Translations under genes and position numbers: made by a program
DNA from: Pseudoscleropodium purum
Taxonomy: Eukaryota; Streptophyta; Bryopsida; Hypnales; Brachytheciaceae
DNA: 64,000 bases
NCBI GenBank assembly: GCA_963969395.1
Contig: OZ017795.1
Location: 18,388,063-18,452,062, forward strand
Direction of reading: 5' to 3'
Notes under the pieces: generated by a model
The model's input: the letters and a program-made list of their open reading frames with translations, nothing else
Told to the model about the DNA's origin: nothing
Database searches by the model: none
Part shown: piece by piece, positions 21,396 to 35,600 of the stretch
Position numbering within the stretch: position 1 is the first letter of the stretch
Layout: every line of letters starts with the position of its first letter

Positions 21396-24300
21396 ATGGG
21401 CCGATCTACGCAAAACCCTAGCATGAGCATGGAGGGAGTGGGGGCGGGGGCAGGGGCAGGAATGGAGGGATACAACAGGCGGAGCGGCGGGGCGTTGGCG
21501 TGCATGGTGAACGCGGAGGTCTGTTCAGTGCTGGCCGTGATGCGGCGGAATGCGCGATGGGCGGGGCGGTACATGGCGAGTGACGATCAAATGGAGCATC
21601 CGCTCATCAGGTCTCTCAAGAGCCTCCGGCGTCGTGTGTTCTCCTGGCAGCAGCAGTCGTGGCAGAGCATCAACCCGGACTACTATCTCACTCCTTTTCT
21701 CGATGTCATTCGGTCGGATGAAACCGGGGCTCAGATCACCGGAATCGCTCTCTCGGCCGTCTACAAGATTATCACTCTGGAGGTTTTTAATGTCAAAACC
21801 GCTCACGTTGAGATGGCCATGCATAAGATTGTCGATGCTGTCACGAGCTGCAGGTTTGAGGTCACCGACCCTGCCTCAGAGGAGGTCGTTCTCATGAAGA
21901 TTTTACAGGTAATATAGTTTCCCGTTCTCCGTTTCTAGTGCAGAACCCTAGACATTGGCATATGAGTGATTTTGTACTTCCGGGTCTTGCAGATCATTCT
22001 GCGCTATCTGCATTGTACATTTTCGTCATGTATTCCTTCGCACAGGGGATGATTTCGAGGTATTCAAATAATTTCATCTAATGGTGGTTGGCGCAGATTA
22101 GATAATCATAGTATTGTTATCTGATGGGAGTGAGGGGGTCGTCATTGAACACTTGCCTGAACGTTTTCAAGGGCCTAGCCTACAGATCACTCATTTATGC
22201 TGAATGTGTTCGCATAGTTTTGCAGTCAGGGGCTAGTAGCATACAGACAGGATTTCTCCGACAGGATTCAATCGATTCTTAAACCTCCACTTGCTTTCTG
22301 TCATCAACTACCAAGTTTTGGTTGAGTAGTCCTTACTTTCTGGCGTACATTACCAAACATAACTTGATCAGAGGTGGACGAATTTGATCTATTTGAGTTT
22401 CTTTTCTTGTCGATACGAGCCTATGATATTGTTGTGCACGGAACCTATACTTTCCGGGTTTCAACGTATCCTTTGACTTTCAGTACGACGTTGTGGTTTG
22501 CCTACTAGTCGCCTGAATGAAACCGTCTTTACATAGCTTTTCAACAAGTTCATCACGCTACGTCAACTCGTTTCTATGTAATCTAGTGTGTTCGCTTACA
22601 CCTGGTCGTCTCGTCCTATCAACGCAGGTACTGCAAGCATGCATGAAGAGCAGAGCAGGTGCCGTTTTGAGCAATCGTGATGTATGCACTGTTTTGAACA
22701 CGACTTTCCGGGTGGTTCACCAAGCTGGCAGCAAGGGAGAGCTTTTGCAACGCACAGCACGCCATTCAATGCATGAGCTTGTCCGCGCTGTCTTTTCTCA
22801 CCTCTCATCTTTGGAAGCAACCACTGCTCTTATTGCTCTTCCCGGCATCAGCCCCGAGTCTACATCTAATGGTGCAGTCTATGTAAGTGTTTGCTCGCCA
22901 GTCATTTTCAACATGGAGCTCAGAGGGGCTGAACGTGTGAGTCAAATCACATTCTATGCATGGATAATTATATAGGCATCAAGCTTCAATAGTGTGGTTT
23001 TGGTATTAATGACTGTCGTCTTAACAGGACAAGTCTGCATTAATCGTGGGAAATCAAGTATCTGGTAACGGAGATCTGTCGGACTTTGAAGGGGTTGAGC
23101 CTCCAAGTGCAGACGCTTCGGAAGAGGGAGCTAGCAGGCATTCTTATTCTGGGAAAAGGGATGAAGGAAATTCTAGAAGTGTTGTGGTCACTGAACATAC
23201 TACGATTATTGAACCCTACGGTATACCGGCCATGGTTGAGATATTCAGTTTTTTATGTTCACTCTTGAACATAGTGGACCCCCAGAGCCCGGGTCAAGCT
23301 TTACTGGCCAGTGATGAAGACGTGCCTCACTTCGCGCTTCTGCTTATTAATTCCTCAATAGAGCTTGGAGGAGAGTCCTTCGGCCGCCACCCCAAGCTGC
23401 TTGCCTTGATCCAAGATGAACTGTTCAGGAATCTGATGTTGATGGGGCTATCACCTAACCCTTTGGTTCTGTCAATGGTTTGTGGAATTGTTTTGAATCT
23501 GTATCATCATCTCCGTAGTGCCGTGAAGCTTCAATTGGAGGCTTTCTTCTCCTATGTCTTGATTCGACTTGCATCAGGCAAGCATGGAGCAACTCATCAG
23601 CAACAAGAAGTGGCCATGGAGGCGCTTGTTGACTTCTGTCGGCAGCCCGCTTTTATGCCCGAGATGTATTCAAACTTTGACTGTGACATCACTCTTGGCA
23701 ACACTTTTGAGGATCTGGGGAACTTGCTTTCGAAGAGTGCCTTCCCCGTTAATTGCCCTTTATCAGCGATGCATGTACTAGCGCTGGAAGGCATTCTTGC
23801 AGTTGTCCACAGCATGGCTGACAGGGTTGACTCTGCATCTCCAGCACTTACATCCAGCACTCTATCAGGAATCATGGTAGCGGAGAACCAGGACTACATC
23901 CCGTTCTGGACATTGAAGTGTGAGAGTTACCAAGATCCAGCGAGCTGGATTGAGTATGTGAAGCATCAGAAGTATATCAAACGCCGACTCATGATTGGCG
24001 CCGACCACTTCAACAGAGATCCAAAGAAGGGACTGGAGTTTCTTCAAGGCATTCGATTGCTTCCTGCGAAACTGGACCCCAAGAGCGTAGCTTGCTTCTT
24101 CAGGTAATTCAGCCTTCTTTAATGTAATAGCCTTCTTCAGCAAATTGCACTTGATGAGCTACTTATCTGACTCGATTGGAATGCTAGTTAATTCGGAAGA
24201 TGAGATTGTATACGATCAATGTTGATTCATATTAGGAGAACACTCTTTCCTTCTGCAGATTTTGGCCACTCACGTAGGATATCTCAGCATTTCTTAGAAC

Positions 24301-27300
24301 ACTTGCAGCCTAACTGCAACTTGATGGAGGATGTTCTGTTAGTATGGCAATTTTAGCTCTGCAAGCTGAGTCACAGCTGACCTATGTGTTAATCTATGTT
24401 TATATAGTGGTTTCGATTACCTACATTATAATATAATCATTTCCCTATGTGTAGTTGTGGAGGGTTGATGTGGACTTCGGGCACCCTGTCACTGAATTGC
24501 ATTTCGTGGTTCTGTACATTCAGGTATACGACAGGTCTAAATAAGGACCTTCTGGGAGATTTTCTTGGTGATCCTGACGAGTTTTGTCTCCAAGTGCTGG
24601 AGGAATTTGCTCGCACTTTTGACTTCAGTGATATGAGCATTGATGGTGCTTTGCGGACCTTCCTGGAGAGCTTTCGGTTACCGGGAGAAGCACAAAAAAT
24701 CCATAGGGTGTTGGAAGCCTTTTCAGATAGGTTTTATCAGCAATCAAAGGGCATCCTTGCCAACAAAGATGCAGCTTTTGTGTTGTCCTACTCGGTTATT
24801 ATGCTCAACACCGATCAACACAACGTGCAGGTGAGCTGTTTAACCAGGGTCTACTTCTTATAGATTCTTTTGCATTGAGTCTTACATTTTCAGTGCATTG
24901 ATACACAACACATACAACTGTAACTTTTACACTATGGGACTTATAGTAACTTGTCAACTCTGAGGGTTCGTTTTGGGGGGTGACTAAACTGCTTCTTAGT
25001 AACATAGTATTCTCAAGCCAGTCTTCACTTTTTTCTGCCATCTAAGCTCCTCCTTGGAGTTCAAAATTAAGTGTCTGTAGGTTGTGTTCCATTGCTTCTT
25101 TGAATGTGTAGTATGTGCGGGTTACACAAATAATTATCTTCCCCCAATTAATTGCCTACCTACGTTGGCCTGTTACTAGGTCCGAAAGAAAATGACTGAG
25201 GACGATTTCATCAAAAATCTTCGGAACATCAATGATGGCCAGGACTTGCCTCGTCCCATGCTGTCTGAACTCTACCATTCGATTGTGAGAAGTGAGATTC
25301 GGATAAATTATGATAGTGGGGCTGGTGTTTCCGAGATGACGCACAGTCGGTGGGTTGACTTGATGCGCCGATCTATGACAACCACGCCTTTCATCGTCTG
25401 CGATTCACGACCCCTGCTAGACCATGACATGTTTGCTATCATTTCTGGACCAACTATTGCTGCTATTTCTGTGGTGTTCGATCACGCTGAAGATGAAGAG
25501 GTATATAAGAGACTGTTTATATTATTTTTGGAACGTAAATACGATAATCCTGTCACAGGTGGACATCAATTGCTGAATACAGGCTGCAGTTATTCGTCAA
25601 ATTACTTGGATATAGTGGTGATGGTCATTTCAATGTTGCTGAGCAGAGATTCTCCAAGTAGTATTTGAATAGTGACTAAGTTTGTGTAGTTAGTGTTTTC
25701 AACCTCTGATGCAGTGCGATAGAGCAGTCTTACAATGTCTTTATGTATTGTAACAGTTATTCAAACGTCAGGTCGAGATAGTTTGTTGATAGTAACAAAT
25801 GTTTGAGAACTAGAGATAGACCTCTTTGTTCTTTTCAGTTTTTTTATTAATTTCTCTTTGTTACTTGTCAAGGCTGTCTGCGTCTATTGAATGTTTTGGG
25901 TGTTGGTTTAGGGTCATTTTCCACATGGAAGGTGTAGGAATTCGATTGATCAGTTCTCCTGATTAATCGGCTTTTCTTTTGGGTGACACTAATTGACTGC
26001 TACTAATGGAATCTGTTTTTGTTGACTAGGTTCTGCGATCCTGCGTTGAGGGTTTCCTTGCGGTGGCCAAGATTTCTGCAAGTCATCGATTGCAAGATGT
26101 TTTGGATGACCTTGTGGTTTCTCTATGCAAGTTCACAACTTTGCTCAACCCAATGGCTTCTGCTGAAGAACCAGTGGTTGCTTTTGGGGACGATACCAAA
26201 GCACGTATGGCCGCTATCACTGTTTTTTCAATAGCAAATAAATTTGGAGATTTTATACGCACCGCCTGGCGCAACATCCTGGATTGTATTTTACGGCTTC
26301 ATAAGTTAGGCCTTTTACCTTCCCGGATTGCCAGTGATGCAACAGAAGACACTGATCTAACCGGTAAGCAGCATGTCTTTGTCCACAGTTAACGACATCA
26401 TCTAGGCCTTCTTAAATTACCTTGTAATGATTACATCATTAGCCTTCATTGAGCTCATTAATTTTTAAGGATATTGTATTTAGAGATGAGATGTTCGGTT
26501 TATTTTTGGGTCTTTGAGTCAACTTATTCCTGTTTGGCTTGACAATTGGTAATGCGTCAGCATATTAGAAACCCCTTGAATTGAACTAAGAAATTTTGCA
26601 GGTGATTCAGCTCAAGGTAAACTTGCAGGGGGTGCCTTGGGAATGGCCTCAATGCCTCTTTCAGGAAACAGGCGGCGCTCCACTGGCTTGATGTCCCGGT
26701 TTAGCCAGTTACTCTCTCTAGATGCTGATGAGCCGCGATCTGCTCCAACAGAACACCAACTAGCTGCTCAACAACGAACTTTGCGCACTATTGAGTCTTG
26801 CCACATTGATCAAATTTTTACGGACAGTAAATTTTTGCAATCTGAGTCACTTCTACAATTAGCAAGGGCACTTGTCTGGGCTGCTGGAAGGCCCCAGAAG
26901 AATGGGGGTTCAAGTGAGGATGAGGACACTGCTGTTTTTTGCTTAGAGCTGCTGTTTGCTATTACTTTAAATAACCGGGACCGCATTATGCTACTTTGGC
27001 AAGGTGTTTACGAGCACATGGCTGGGATTGTCCAAACAACTGTTGTTCCCGGTTTGTTGGTTGAGAAGGCAGTATTCGGTCTCTTGAAAATATGTCAACG
27101 TTTGCTCCCATATAAGGAGGACTTGGCTGAGGAGCTTCTGAGGTCGCTACAGCTCATTTTGAAGCTTGATGCGCGGGTGGCAGATGCATTTTGTGAAAGA
27201 ATAACACAGGAAGTGATGGTGCTGGTGAAGGCAAATGCTGGGCACATCAAGTCACCTATGGGCTGGCGTACAGTCTCATCCCTTCTCTCCATTACAGCTC

Positions 27301-28707
27301 GACATCCAGAAGCCTCAGATCCTGGATTTGAGGCACTTACGTTTATCATGCATGATGGGGCTCATCTTACCCCTGCCAATTATGTCCTTTGCCTAGATGC
27401 GGCTCGTGCATTTGCTGAAGCCAGAGTTGGGGGAAGCGAAAGGTCGATCAGGGCACTAGATCTTCTTTCAGACTCTGTGGGCTGTCTCACAAGATGGTCC
27501 AAAGCCAGATCTGCGAGTTCAGAAGTATCTCCTGAGGGTGCCGAAGTGTACCCTCGTTTCTCACAAGAATTGGCTGAAATGTGGCTAAGGTTGGCACAAG
27601 GGTTGAGGAGAGTTTGCCTTGAGCAGAGAGAGGAAGTGCGAAACTATGCAATTGTATGCTTGCAGCGTTGTCTTGCTGCCGCGGACAGCATTACGTTGAC
27701 TCCGACAATGTGGATACAGTCCTTCGAACAGGTCTTGCATCATCGCAGCAATCTCAGCAGCAATTGTGTTTTCAAAATCCTTCGCTTGTTAAGTAGTTAA
27801 TGTTACAGCGATATGCTGGAAGTTGTCCTGAATGCCTGGTGTAACTGCTAATAGTCGTCGTTGTGGGATTTCAGCTTTTTGAATGAGACTTGACCCATTA
27901 GATGTGATATATTTTTCCCTGCATTTTATTCGCATTTATACCTTGGACTCACATTTGAAGCAGAGTTTGTCCTCGCTCTAATCTTCACATCTTGTTCTCT
28001 GAAATTGTCATCAGGTGGTGCTGACGTTACTGGATGAGCTCTTGGATATTGCTGTGAGATACCCACAAAAGGAATACAGAGGCATGGAGATTACACTAAT
28101 GCATGCTCAAAAATTCCTCTCCAAGTTTTATCTACAATTTCTCGATCAGCTTGCACAGTTGCCTACATTCCGAACCACTTGGTCTCAGGTCCTGAATCGC
28201 ATGGAGATGTATATGAAGGCAAAACTCCGCAGCAGGAATACTGAAAAACTCCAGGAACTCATACCTGAGCTTCTTCAGGAAATGTTGCAGGTGAGGCGTA
28301 CTGCGTTCTTCAGTTTTCGAATCCTTTCCCTTTTCTTTTCTTTTCTTTCTGTTTAAAAAATGTGTCCTTGCAATTCTCCTCGCACCATTTTCATAGTTGA
28401 TTACTTCTTCGACTGATGTTCGTTTCAAAAATATGCTTTGCAGGTTATGTATTCTCGCAAGTACTTGGTACAGACAAGCACTCCAGGCGGAGACAGCCTA
28501 TGGGAGCTAACTTGGCAACATGTGCAAGTCATTTCCCCTTCCTTGACACCAGACTTATTGAAAGAACCTGTATCAGAACAAGAGACTAAAGCAGGTCTTG
28601 AAGAATCGGCTACGGCTGAACCAGGTACTGAGGTTGGCACTACAGCTACTTCACCCTCTGGAGATCGAGGTACAGAAGGTCATGAATCGTCCGAGGAAAG
28701 GCAGTGA
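21396..28707 (+). CDS. GNOM: GNOM-type (GBF1 class) ARF guanine-nucleotide exchange factor
   Basis: Activates ARF GTPases at Golgi and endosomal membranes for vesicle budding, including polar recycling in plants. Nine coding exons keep phase: 21396-21908, 22628-22882, 23028-24103, 24524-24830, 25180-25500, 26030-26363, 26602-27731, 28015-28290, 28444-28707, about 1491 residues (Arabidopsis GNOM is 1451). Order: N-terminal DCB domain with LACMVNAEVCSVLAVMRRN and DPASEEVVLMKIL; HUS region with NSSIELGG and VNCPLSAMHVLALEG; Sec7 domain from about 575 to 770 with IGADHFNRDPKKGLEFLQG, FRLPGE (glutamic finger Glu at about 670) and MLNTDQHNVQ; then HDS domains with FSQLLSLDADEPRSAPTEHQLAA and RPQKNGGSSEDEDTAVFCLELL. 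The Met before LNTDQHN (about 708) aligns with the brefeldin A-determining Met of GNOM. Exon 7 ends at the weak donor GTCTTG. The symbol denotes orthology by similarity; paralog identity is not certain. Confidence 0.95.
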
Positions 28708-31700
28708 TACAAGTTGATCAATGTGAGGATCTCCCTTCGTTATCCTTGCTACGATAATCATAAAAATTCGATGTTCCAATCTATTATGAAACATTTGAAT
28801 CATCATCAATTTGAACGTATTTTAGACCTTTTCAAGATCAATGTGTGGGTCCTTGCCATAGTAATGTGCTGTCGAGGCTATATTACTATTTGATTAATCC
28901 ATTTCAGATCTGACGAAAAAGATTTTCTGAAGATCGGCCTACTGCTCAATTTAGGTTTTGCCAACTAGTGGATCTGATTTTTACCCTGAAAACTAGCCGA
29001 GTATTAACGGAATACTCTTTCCTGCAGGTTTAGACTTCCTCTTGTATAGAATTAGTCTGTATAGAGTTAGAACTACTAAGTTAGCCGAAAGTATCGCAAT
29101 TTTCTTTGTCCACAACTGGAGCTTTCCAGCATTTAAGGAGCTATTGTAGGCTCATTACGAAGGATAAGTCTGATTGATCTGAACTGGCAATGGCATCGAT
29201 CAGTTTCAAACCATTGTCCTATCTGAGAGATTGCGCGTGATGGGTGTGATGTGCCCGACCAAGTGATCTTGTGTTACCCACGGGTTCAGTTCATACTCGA
29301 TCCATATTCATGCTGGGCGTTGATTCTTAAAAGACTTGTTGTGATGTCAGTTGTCTAGAAGTCGTGATCTGATCACATTCTATGAACGTAGCACTCCTAC
29401 CCAGGCAATGTCTACGGGCTAGAATGCTTCAGTCGTTGTATCGCTTGCACTTGGAACGGACCCGCCATGTAAATGACGCTCGAGTGCTCTACTAATCGGC
29501 AATTTCTCTTTGCTCCTTGGTTACAAAAACGAGACCAACTCTCACGTAACTTTGCTGCAGGTTGTAATTGTTTCCTCAATGGGCTTAAGATTTCTTCGAA
29601 GTCATGGACGCGATTTAGTGAACAGTAGGGTTAACCACTTAATGTAGTGCTCCAAAATGTGGACGATGAACACAGAGGTTCCAAGGGCTGCCCTTTTCTG
29701 GCTGACCTCAGAACTTCTCATTCATCTAGAATTTCTCATTCATCCAGAACTTCTCACTCATCCAAACCAATGCTTGACTTTTTGAAAACCACACCAAAAA
29801 AATATCCAAAAATATCCAGAAAGGTCTGAGGTTAACAACTGGAGGTCCTCTGCAGGTCCAGATTTGATTCGGTTCCGACTTCCGAGACGAAATCGTTGTA
29901 GTGTCCGGAATGTCTAGTTCAATTTTTTAATAATTTGGGTTCCGTGGTTGAATACATGAAGCAACGATGTCGGAGCACGTCTGCAGAAGTTGATTTCAGA
30001 ACTGCGATCCATTCTCTGAGGAGGCGTGTACTTTGGCGTTGTGCTTAAAGCATGCCGCTGTGCCTAATTTTTTGGGGTGAGAAGAATTGCTTTATGCCCA
30101 ATTTGCTAACGAACCTGTAATCACGGAGCAATTGTGAAGGTCTTATCCCTAGCCAGTGCAACATGTCAACCTGTTGGAGAGGCATTTGTGGGAGACAAGA
30201 TGATGGAGGATACTGCTCTTACTGCCGCTGTAGCAAACTACGAAATCTGCAGCTTCAGAATTTCTTTCGTCTTCGAAGTGATACCTTCTTGAAGGTTGAC
30301 CATATGTTTCGTTTTGTGCTACGTGACACATATCTGTTTCAGGCTCGTCCGCACGTTATCATCTAGTGGTGGTGTTTCAATTGGACGAGTCAGTAGCATT
30401 CGTGACAAGGTAATCCCGTGGAACGGTCCTGCCGATATGGTCGGGGTCCGTCACTACAGTGGTCTGCTTCGCTGGCCCAAAGCTTAAAAAACTGGCACCA
30501 AGTTCCATTCTTGTCAAGCAGGAGAACGCGTGCAATGCACTGACAGTGTGTTGACTTTTACACCTTCAAAAAACGAAGATTTGGCCAAGGATAGGGACTT
30601 CAGAACTTCACAATATCTTCAAATCATGCGCTAACTTAAGTTAAGGGAGGTGTACATCGTTGAATCCCCGCCAAGGGAACCATGAGACAGCCAGGATGTG
30701 CGAAAGGCCAAGGATTCGACCTACTAAGTTCCATGGTAAAAACGTAGAATGACATCCCCCACTCTATGTTTAGAAATTTGGGTTTTAAAATTGGGTTCAG
30801 TGGAACGTAATCTCTGCCAAAGAATGATAGTCGCCCTAAAAATAAGGGGGGTAAATGTGCCATGCACCTCTTAGTAGTACTTGTGATAAACCTCCACGCA
30901 TGCGGGAATGGGTAACTCCGCCATCGGAGATAGGGTCCCCAGTTCCCCACTTTCTAGCCAGTGCGTGGATATTTAAACACGGTACTAAAATATTGTTTTA
31001 ATATTCATATTTGCAGCACCCAAAGGAGTCGGCACCGAAGTGGGAAGCCACAGAAGAGCTTTGCTGACAGCCTTGCAAAGAACGAACGCGTCATTTTTTT
31101 CACCTCTTCCTTCCATTTTTCCCTCCTGCTTGTGTACGTTGCTTGTCCTTTGGCGTCGCTGCATCACACATGGGGCGAAGACCGCACTTCTCCATCCGCT
31201 TCTAGCAGACGAGCTGGAGATTCTTCCAGGTTGGTATGTGTTTCCCTACATTAATGGCGTCGAGATTCAGGCGTTGCGACAGGGTTGAATCGGGATGGTG
31301 ACAGGTTTTTTTTAATCTTCCGGGAGGGGTTGTGTTTTGGGGTTCATTGAGATGGTGAGATTTTGAGGAATGGCTCTTTCGGAGGATGCATGAATGGTAG
31401 GGAGTGGAATCTGAGATGACACCCCATTTTTTGGAGTGCTGTGTGAGATGGCCAAAGTCTGCAACCGAGGTCTGGAAATTTTTTTTAAGTAACCAGGGAT
31501 CTTTTCATTCAATTCATGCTTCCCGTCACAATTCTTAGGCGGCCGATAGTTCTTTCCTGAATCGGGGGACGTAGTTCTACTGTGCCTCTGGAGTCACCCT
31601 CTTTACCTTTTTGGCCATCGCTTTCTGCTTTTGATTCAGCCCTGATTTGTCGTCCATGTCTGCTTGAACGCCATTTTACCGACAGAAGTTGGCTTGTTGC

Positions 31701-32602
31701 AGCACTCTGGGTTTCAGGACTTAGAAACCCTTGAGAGTTCGCTCTTTTGGAGTTCAGTGAGAATCTAGAGCCATCAGAGGACCACGGTACCCGGTCACTC
31801 TGTTTTTTGGCGTTTCAGAGAAACACCATTTCTTGCGGAGTGAGAAAGATTGAGATTACCTTGCCTGTTAGTATTTTGATCTATAAATCGAAACCGGATC
31901 ATGAATGACCGATTTTGGAAACGCTCGTGTCCCCTAGATCTGTAACCTTCGGAGATTTTCTGATATTAGGTCAAGATTCTTCCTTTCAGAACCGTCGCGA
32001 AGGTGCAATGGTGATGGACCACTATCTTTCCAAACCCCAGTGTATCCGAGTGTGAAGTGATCGGTTTAAGCATTATATTTTGGATTTATGAGAACCGTTT
32101 GCATGTATTACGGTGGAGAATAATACTTGCGCTACTGTAGGGATTTCAACATATGTAGGAGTGCGGTCTTGGGGAGGTCACTGTAGAGTTGTGGAGAGAA
32201 TGCTTTGGGTGCTAGAGCCAGAAACGATGAGATCAAATTTATATCACTATGTATGAATTTCTTATGCAATTTCAAAGTGGAGGTTGTAGACCACTATTAG
32301 TGACAGTAGACAACCTTATTTCCATTCAAAGATGCGTGGCCATAGAAAGGTATCCAACTCGTGTTTACACCGAACTTGAATGCCAAGCAAGTGTATGAAC
32401 AGAGTTGCCGTTGATACAGGAGTCAGCTTTTAGGAGACGGGATCAAGCCCCTAACGGTTTCAGAATCTTCTCCCTCAGTGCAACAGTAGTACGCGCGAAG
32501 AGAATTTGAATTGCATTGTCGGTATTTCTTCAACCGACTAAAGGGTGTGGTAAGATCTAGGCTGACCAGGCATCATCTTATATGTGTCCAATTGTGTGTA
32601 GG
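28708..32602. other. Spacer and probable 5' leader/intron of the U-box gene
   Basis: No protein-coding gene recognised in 3.9 kb. It contains one MITE (32110-32476). The sequence near 31000-31230 is GC-richer and bounded by TTGCAG at about 31016 and CTTCCAG|GTTGGT at about 31231, so it may be a 5' untranslated exon. GTGTAG at 32597-32602, directly before an ATG, could be the acceptor of a leader intron. These exon calls are inference. Confidence 0.4.
32110..32476 (+). mobile_element. MITE, family 'AAGGTAGAG', in the 5' region of the U-box gene
   Basis: About 367 bp. The left end ACGGTGGAGAATAATACTT and right end, reversed, GAGGGAGAAGATTCTGAAAC are degraded versions of the family termini. The interior shares GTAGGAGTGCGGTCTTGGGG and the hallmark GAATTTCTTATGCAATTTCA followed by GTGGAGGTTGTAGACCACTA with the copies in the neighbouring intron and in the release-factor gene. 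No target-site duplication was visible. Confidence 0.65.
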
Positions 32603-35600
32603 ATGAAGGAGCCCACAGCTGGATCTCTTCGGGAGGACCTCATCAGCAAGCTGTCCGCGACCTGCAAAGCTGCTCGGGATGTTCAGGTGGAGCGCCACAA
32701 CTTCGACCAGTGCGCGGATTACTTGGAGCAGCTTCACGCAGTGATATCCTGCTTGACTGCAACGGAGGAGCTTGAGAGTGAGATTCTGGAGCCGCTTCTC
32801 CGTGAGGTTCAAATCACACAGAATTTCATTACCTCCTGCAGCTGCAAGTGCCGGTTGTACATCGTCACGCATTCTCGCACTATTGCCAAACATCTGGAGG
32901 ATATCACTCACAGCATCGGCGCCTACGTGCGTCTCATTCCCTCGTCGGCCGTGCACGAGGATGCGAAAGGGTCGGTGGAAACATTGGCCCGGGGCATGCA
33001 GCAAGCGCACTACGTGGTCGAAGATTTGAACTCCCAGATCTGCGGTATTCTGGAGCTTGATGTCGAGACGTTGAACCGGGATTTGATTTTACAAAGGGAC
33101 TTGTTGACAGGCCTTGCGCGAGCAGCAGGGTTGGCTGACCTAGACCGAGAAAGCTCCAGGTTGAAAACCGAGATTGACTTTCTGAAGCGCGACATGCAAG
33201 ACGCCAAGGATCCGTATGATCTGCACATGATGGACGTCGTGGGGAATGTGTACAACAACCTGGTGCAGCAAAACCACACCAACCACGCCAGCCCTTCCGA
33301 GGATCCGACTGCCATAACCAACCACCGGGAGTACCGTCGCCTGGAGCCTCTGTACGAGGCGTTCATATGTCCTCTGACGAAGCAGATCATGCGTGAGCCT
33401 GTTTCTTTGGAAAATGGTGAGACGTATGAGAAGTCGGCTATCGAGCGATGGTTTCAGGACTGTCGAGATGCGGGCAAGGAAACCACTTGCCCGGTGACAG
33501 GGCAAGTGATCACCTCACCGCCGAAACCCAGCATCGCCTTTCGGAACACCATCGAGGAATGGACGACACGAAATGAACAGGCGCGCATTGGCATCGCCAA
33601 GGTTCTACTCACAGCCGAAGCTTCCGAGAGTGATGTGTTGTATGGGCTCAAGGACTTGCAAGTGCTGTGTAGGAAGAGGACGAATAAGTACAAAATTCGG
33701 GATGCGGGACTGATTCCGCAGATTGTGGACCGCCTGAAGAATGAAAAGGATGTTCGAGTTCGAGCTCTTGTTACTCTTCGAATGATCGCGGAAGAAGACG
33801 AGGAGGCGAAGGTCTGTCCAACTCTTTCACTCCTATCCCTTCTATTCTATCATTGCATTGCACTTGGAGTGTTTCTCTTTGTAAACAAGGTAGAGGATAC
33901 TATTTGCCTCACTTTAAGCATTTTAACATATTAGCATATTTAGGAGTGCTATCATTGAGAGATCGTTATAGAGCTGTTGGAAACATTTGGGTACAAGAGC
34001 CAGTTCTGTTCAAGGCAATATTTTCAATCGATGTTTATGAATTTCTTTTGCAATTTCAAAGTGGAGGAGGTTGTAAACCACATGCTAATAAGTGCAACTA
34101 AGTGTGTGAAAGTTGAGTTCCCGTTGGTTACAAGGGTCAGTACAGGAGACTGGCCGTGAAGGTTTTAGTATATTCTACCTTAATTAGCCAAGAGCTTTGA
34201 ATGAAATCAGTTGTGTGGGTGTGGGTGTGGGTGTTTGCAGGCTGTCCTCGGGGAAACGGACATAATTCGACAGGCCGTGAAGTGTTTGGCAAGAGACGAA
34301 CCCGATGAGCGGGAGGAGGCAGTGAAGCTGCTTTACGAACTATCAAAGTCATATCCCATGTGCGAGAAGATTGGTGCAACCAATGGCGCCGTCCTCTTTC
34401 TCGTGGGCCTCACCAGCAATAACCCGGAGAGTACAGAGGCTAGCATTTTAGCTGAACGAGTTTTGGCCAATCTGTCACAATGTGAAAAAAACGTCATGCA
34501 AATGGCAGAGAATGGTCGCCTGCAACCTCTCCTCGATCGCCTTACTCAAGGTTCATCCCACATTCTCTCAACTAACTTTGCAATGAATATATTTTGGGGA
34601 TCTTGGGTCTTAACTTTTCTTTTCCAGTGTGCTGTCGTCGAGGTATCCTGTGCAGGTGATACGAACTCGTGTATGCTTGCATCTCGTACTACTTACGATA
34701 ATGAGTCTTTGGCGGGATATACATCGAGTCAAAAGCATTTCCTGCTCCAGTAGGGCTTGAATTTTAGAGTATTTGAAGCTTTTCTTTAACCCTTTAATGC
34801 TTTAATCCTTTCTTGAATTTATCCATATATATTTGCTTATATTTTTGAGTACCAATATAGTATTCATCTCGATTTCATCAAATTGGTCATAATGGAAGGT
34901 TTCAATTTGAATATTTAAGAATCTAATTATATGAGCATTTTGAATATTTAAGCGTTGGATGAATGATAAGTTATTTGGACAAAACATCACCCAAACCACT
35001 GTGGCCCTTGGAGCACTTTGGGGTTAATTGGGTGACAGTGACTCTATGATGGGAGATATACTGTTGTGTTTGTCCCTGATCAGACATGACTATACTACAT
35101 CTGGGACATATTTTTACATGGTACTAACATTTGCACACCATCTTGTTGCAGGGGACGCGGAAGCGCGAGTCGAGATGGCCGATGCGCTCGCCAACCTCAC
35201 CCTCACGACCGAAGGCAAGGCCCGCGCTGGGGAGAATGTGTCCCGGACTTTAGTGGAGATGCTGGGCAGCTCCAGCAGCTCCTCGGAGAAAGCCGTGGCT
35301 CTGCGAGCGCTCAGCGGGATCTCGACCCTGGAGAGTAACGGCAGCAAGCTCATGGAAGCCGGGGTGTTGGTCCCTTTGATGCGCGACCTCTTCGTCGTGG
35401 GCCCGAACATGGTCCCTATGAAGCTCAAAGAGGTCGCAGCCACCATCCTTGCCAATGTCGTCAACGCCAGTGGCATGTGGGAGAGCATCCCCATCGACGG
35501 GGACGGCAACACGCTCACCTCCGAGGTCATCGTGCACAACTTCCTCCACTTGATCAGCAACACGGGACCCGCTATCGAAGCCAAACTTCTGCTTGTTTTA

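Noticed and set aside
33010..33505. Minus-strand frames of 120-126 codons antisense to the U-box exon
   Set aside because: They are shadows of the GC-rich coding exon and have no independent features.
34551..35151. Intron 2 of the U-box gene, open in frame at both ends
   Set aside because: The long frames at 34211-34753 and 35028-35657 run past the exon edges by chance; family alignment (GRLQPLLDRLTQG joined to DAEARVEMADAL) requires splicing.
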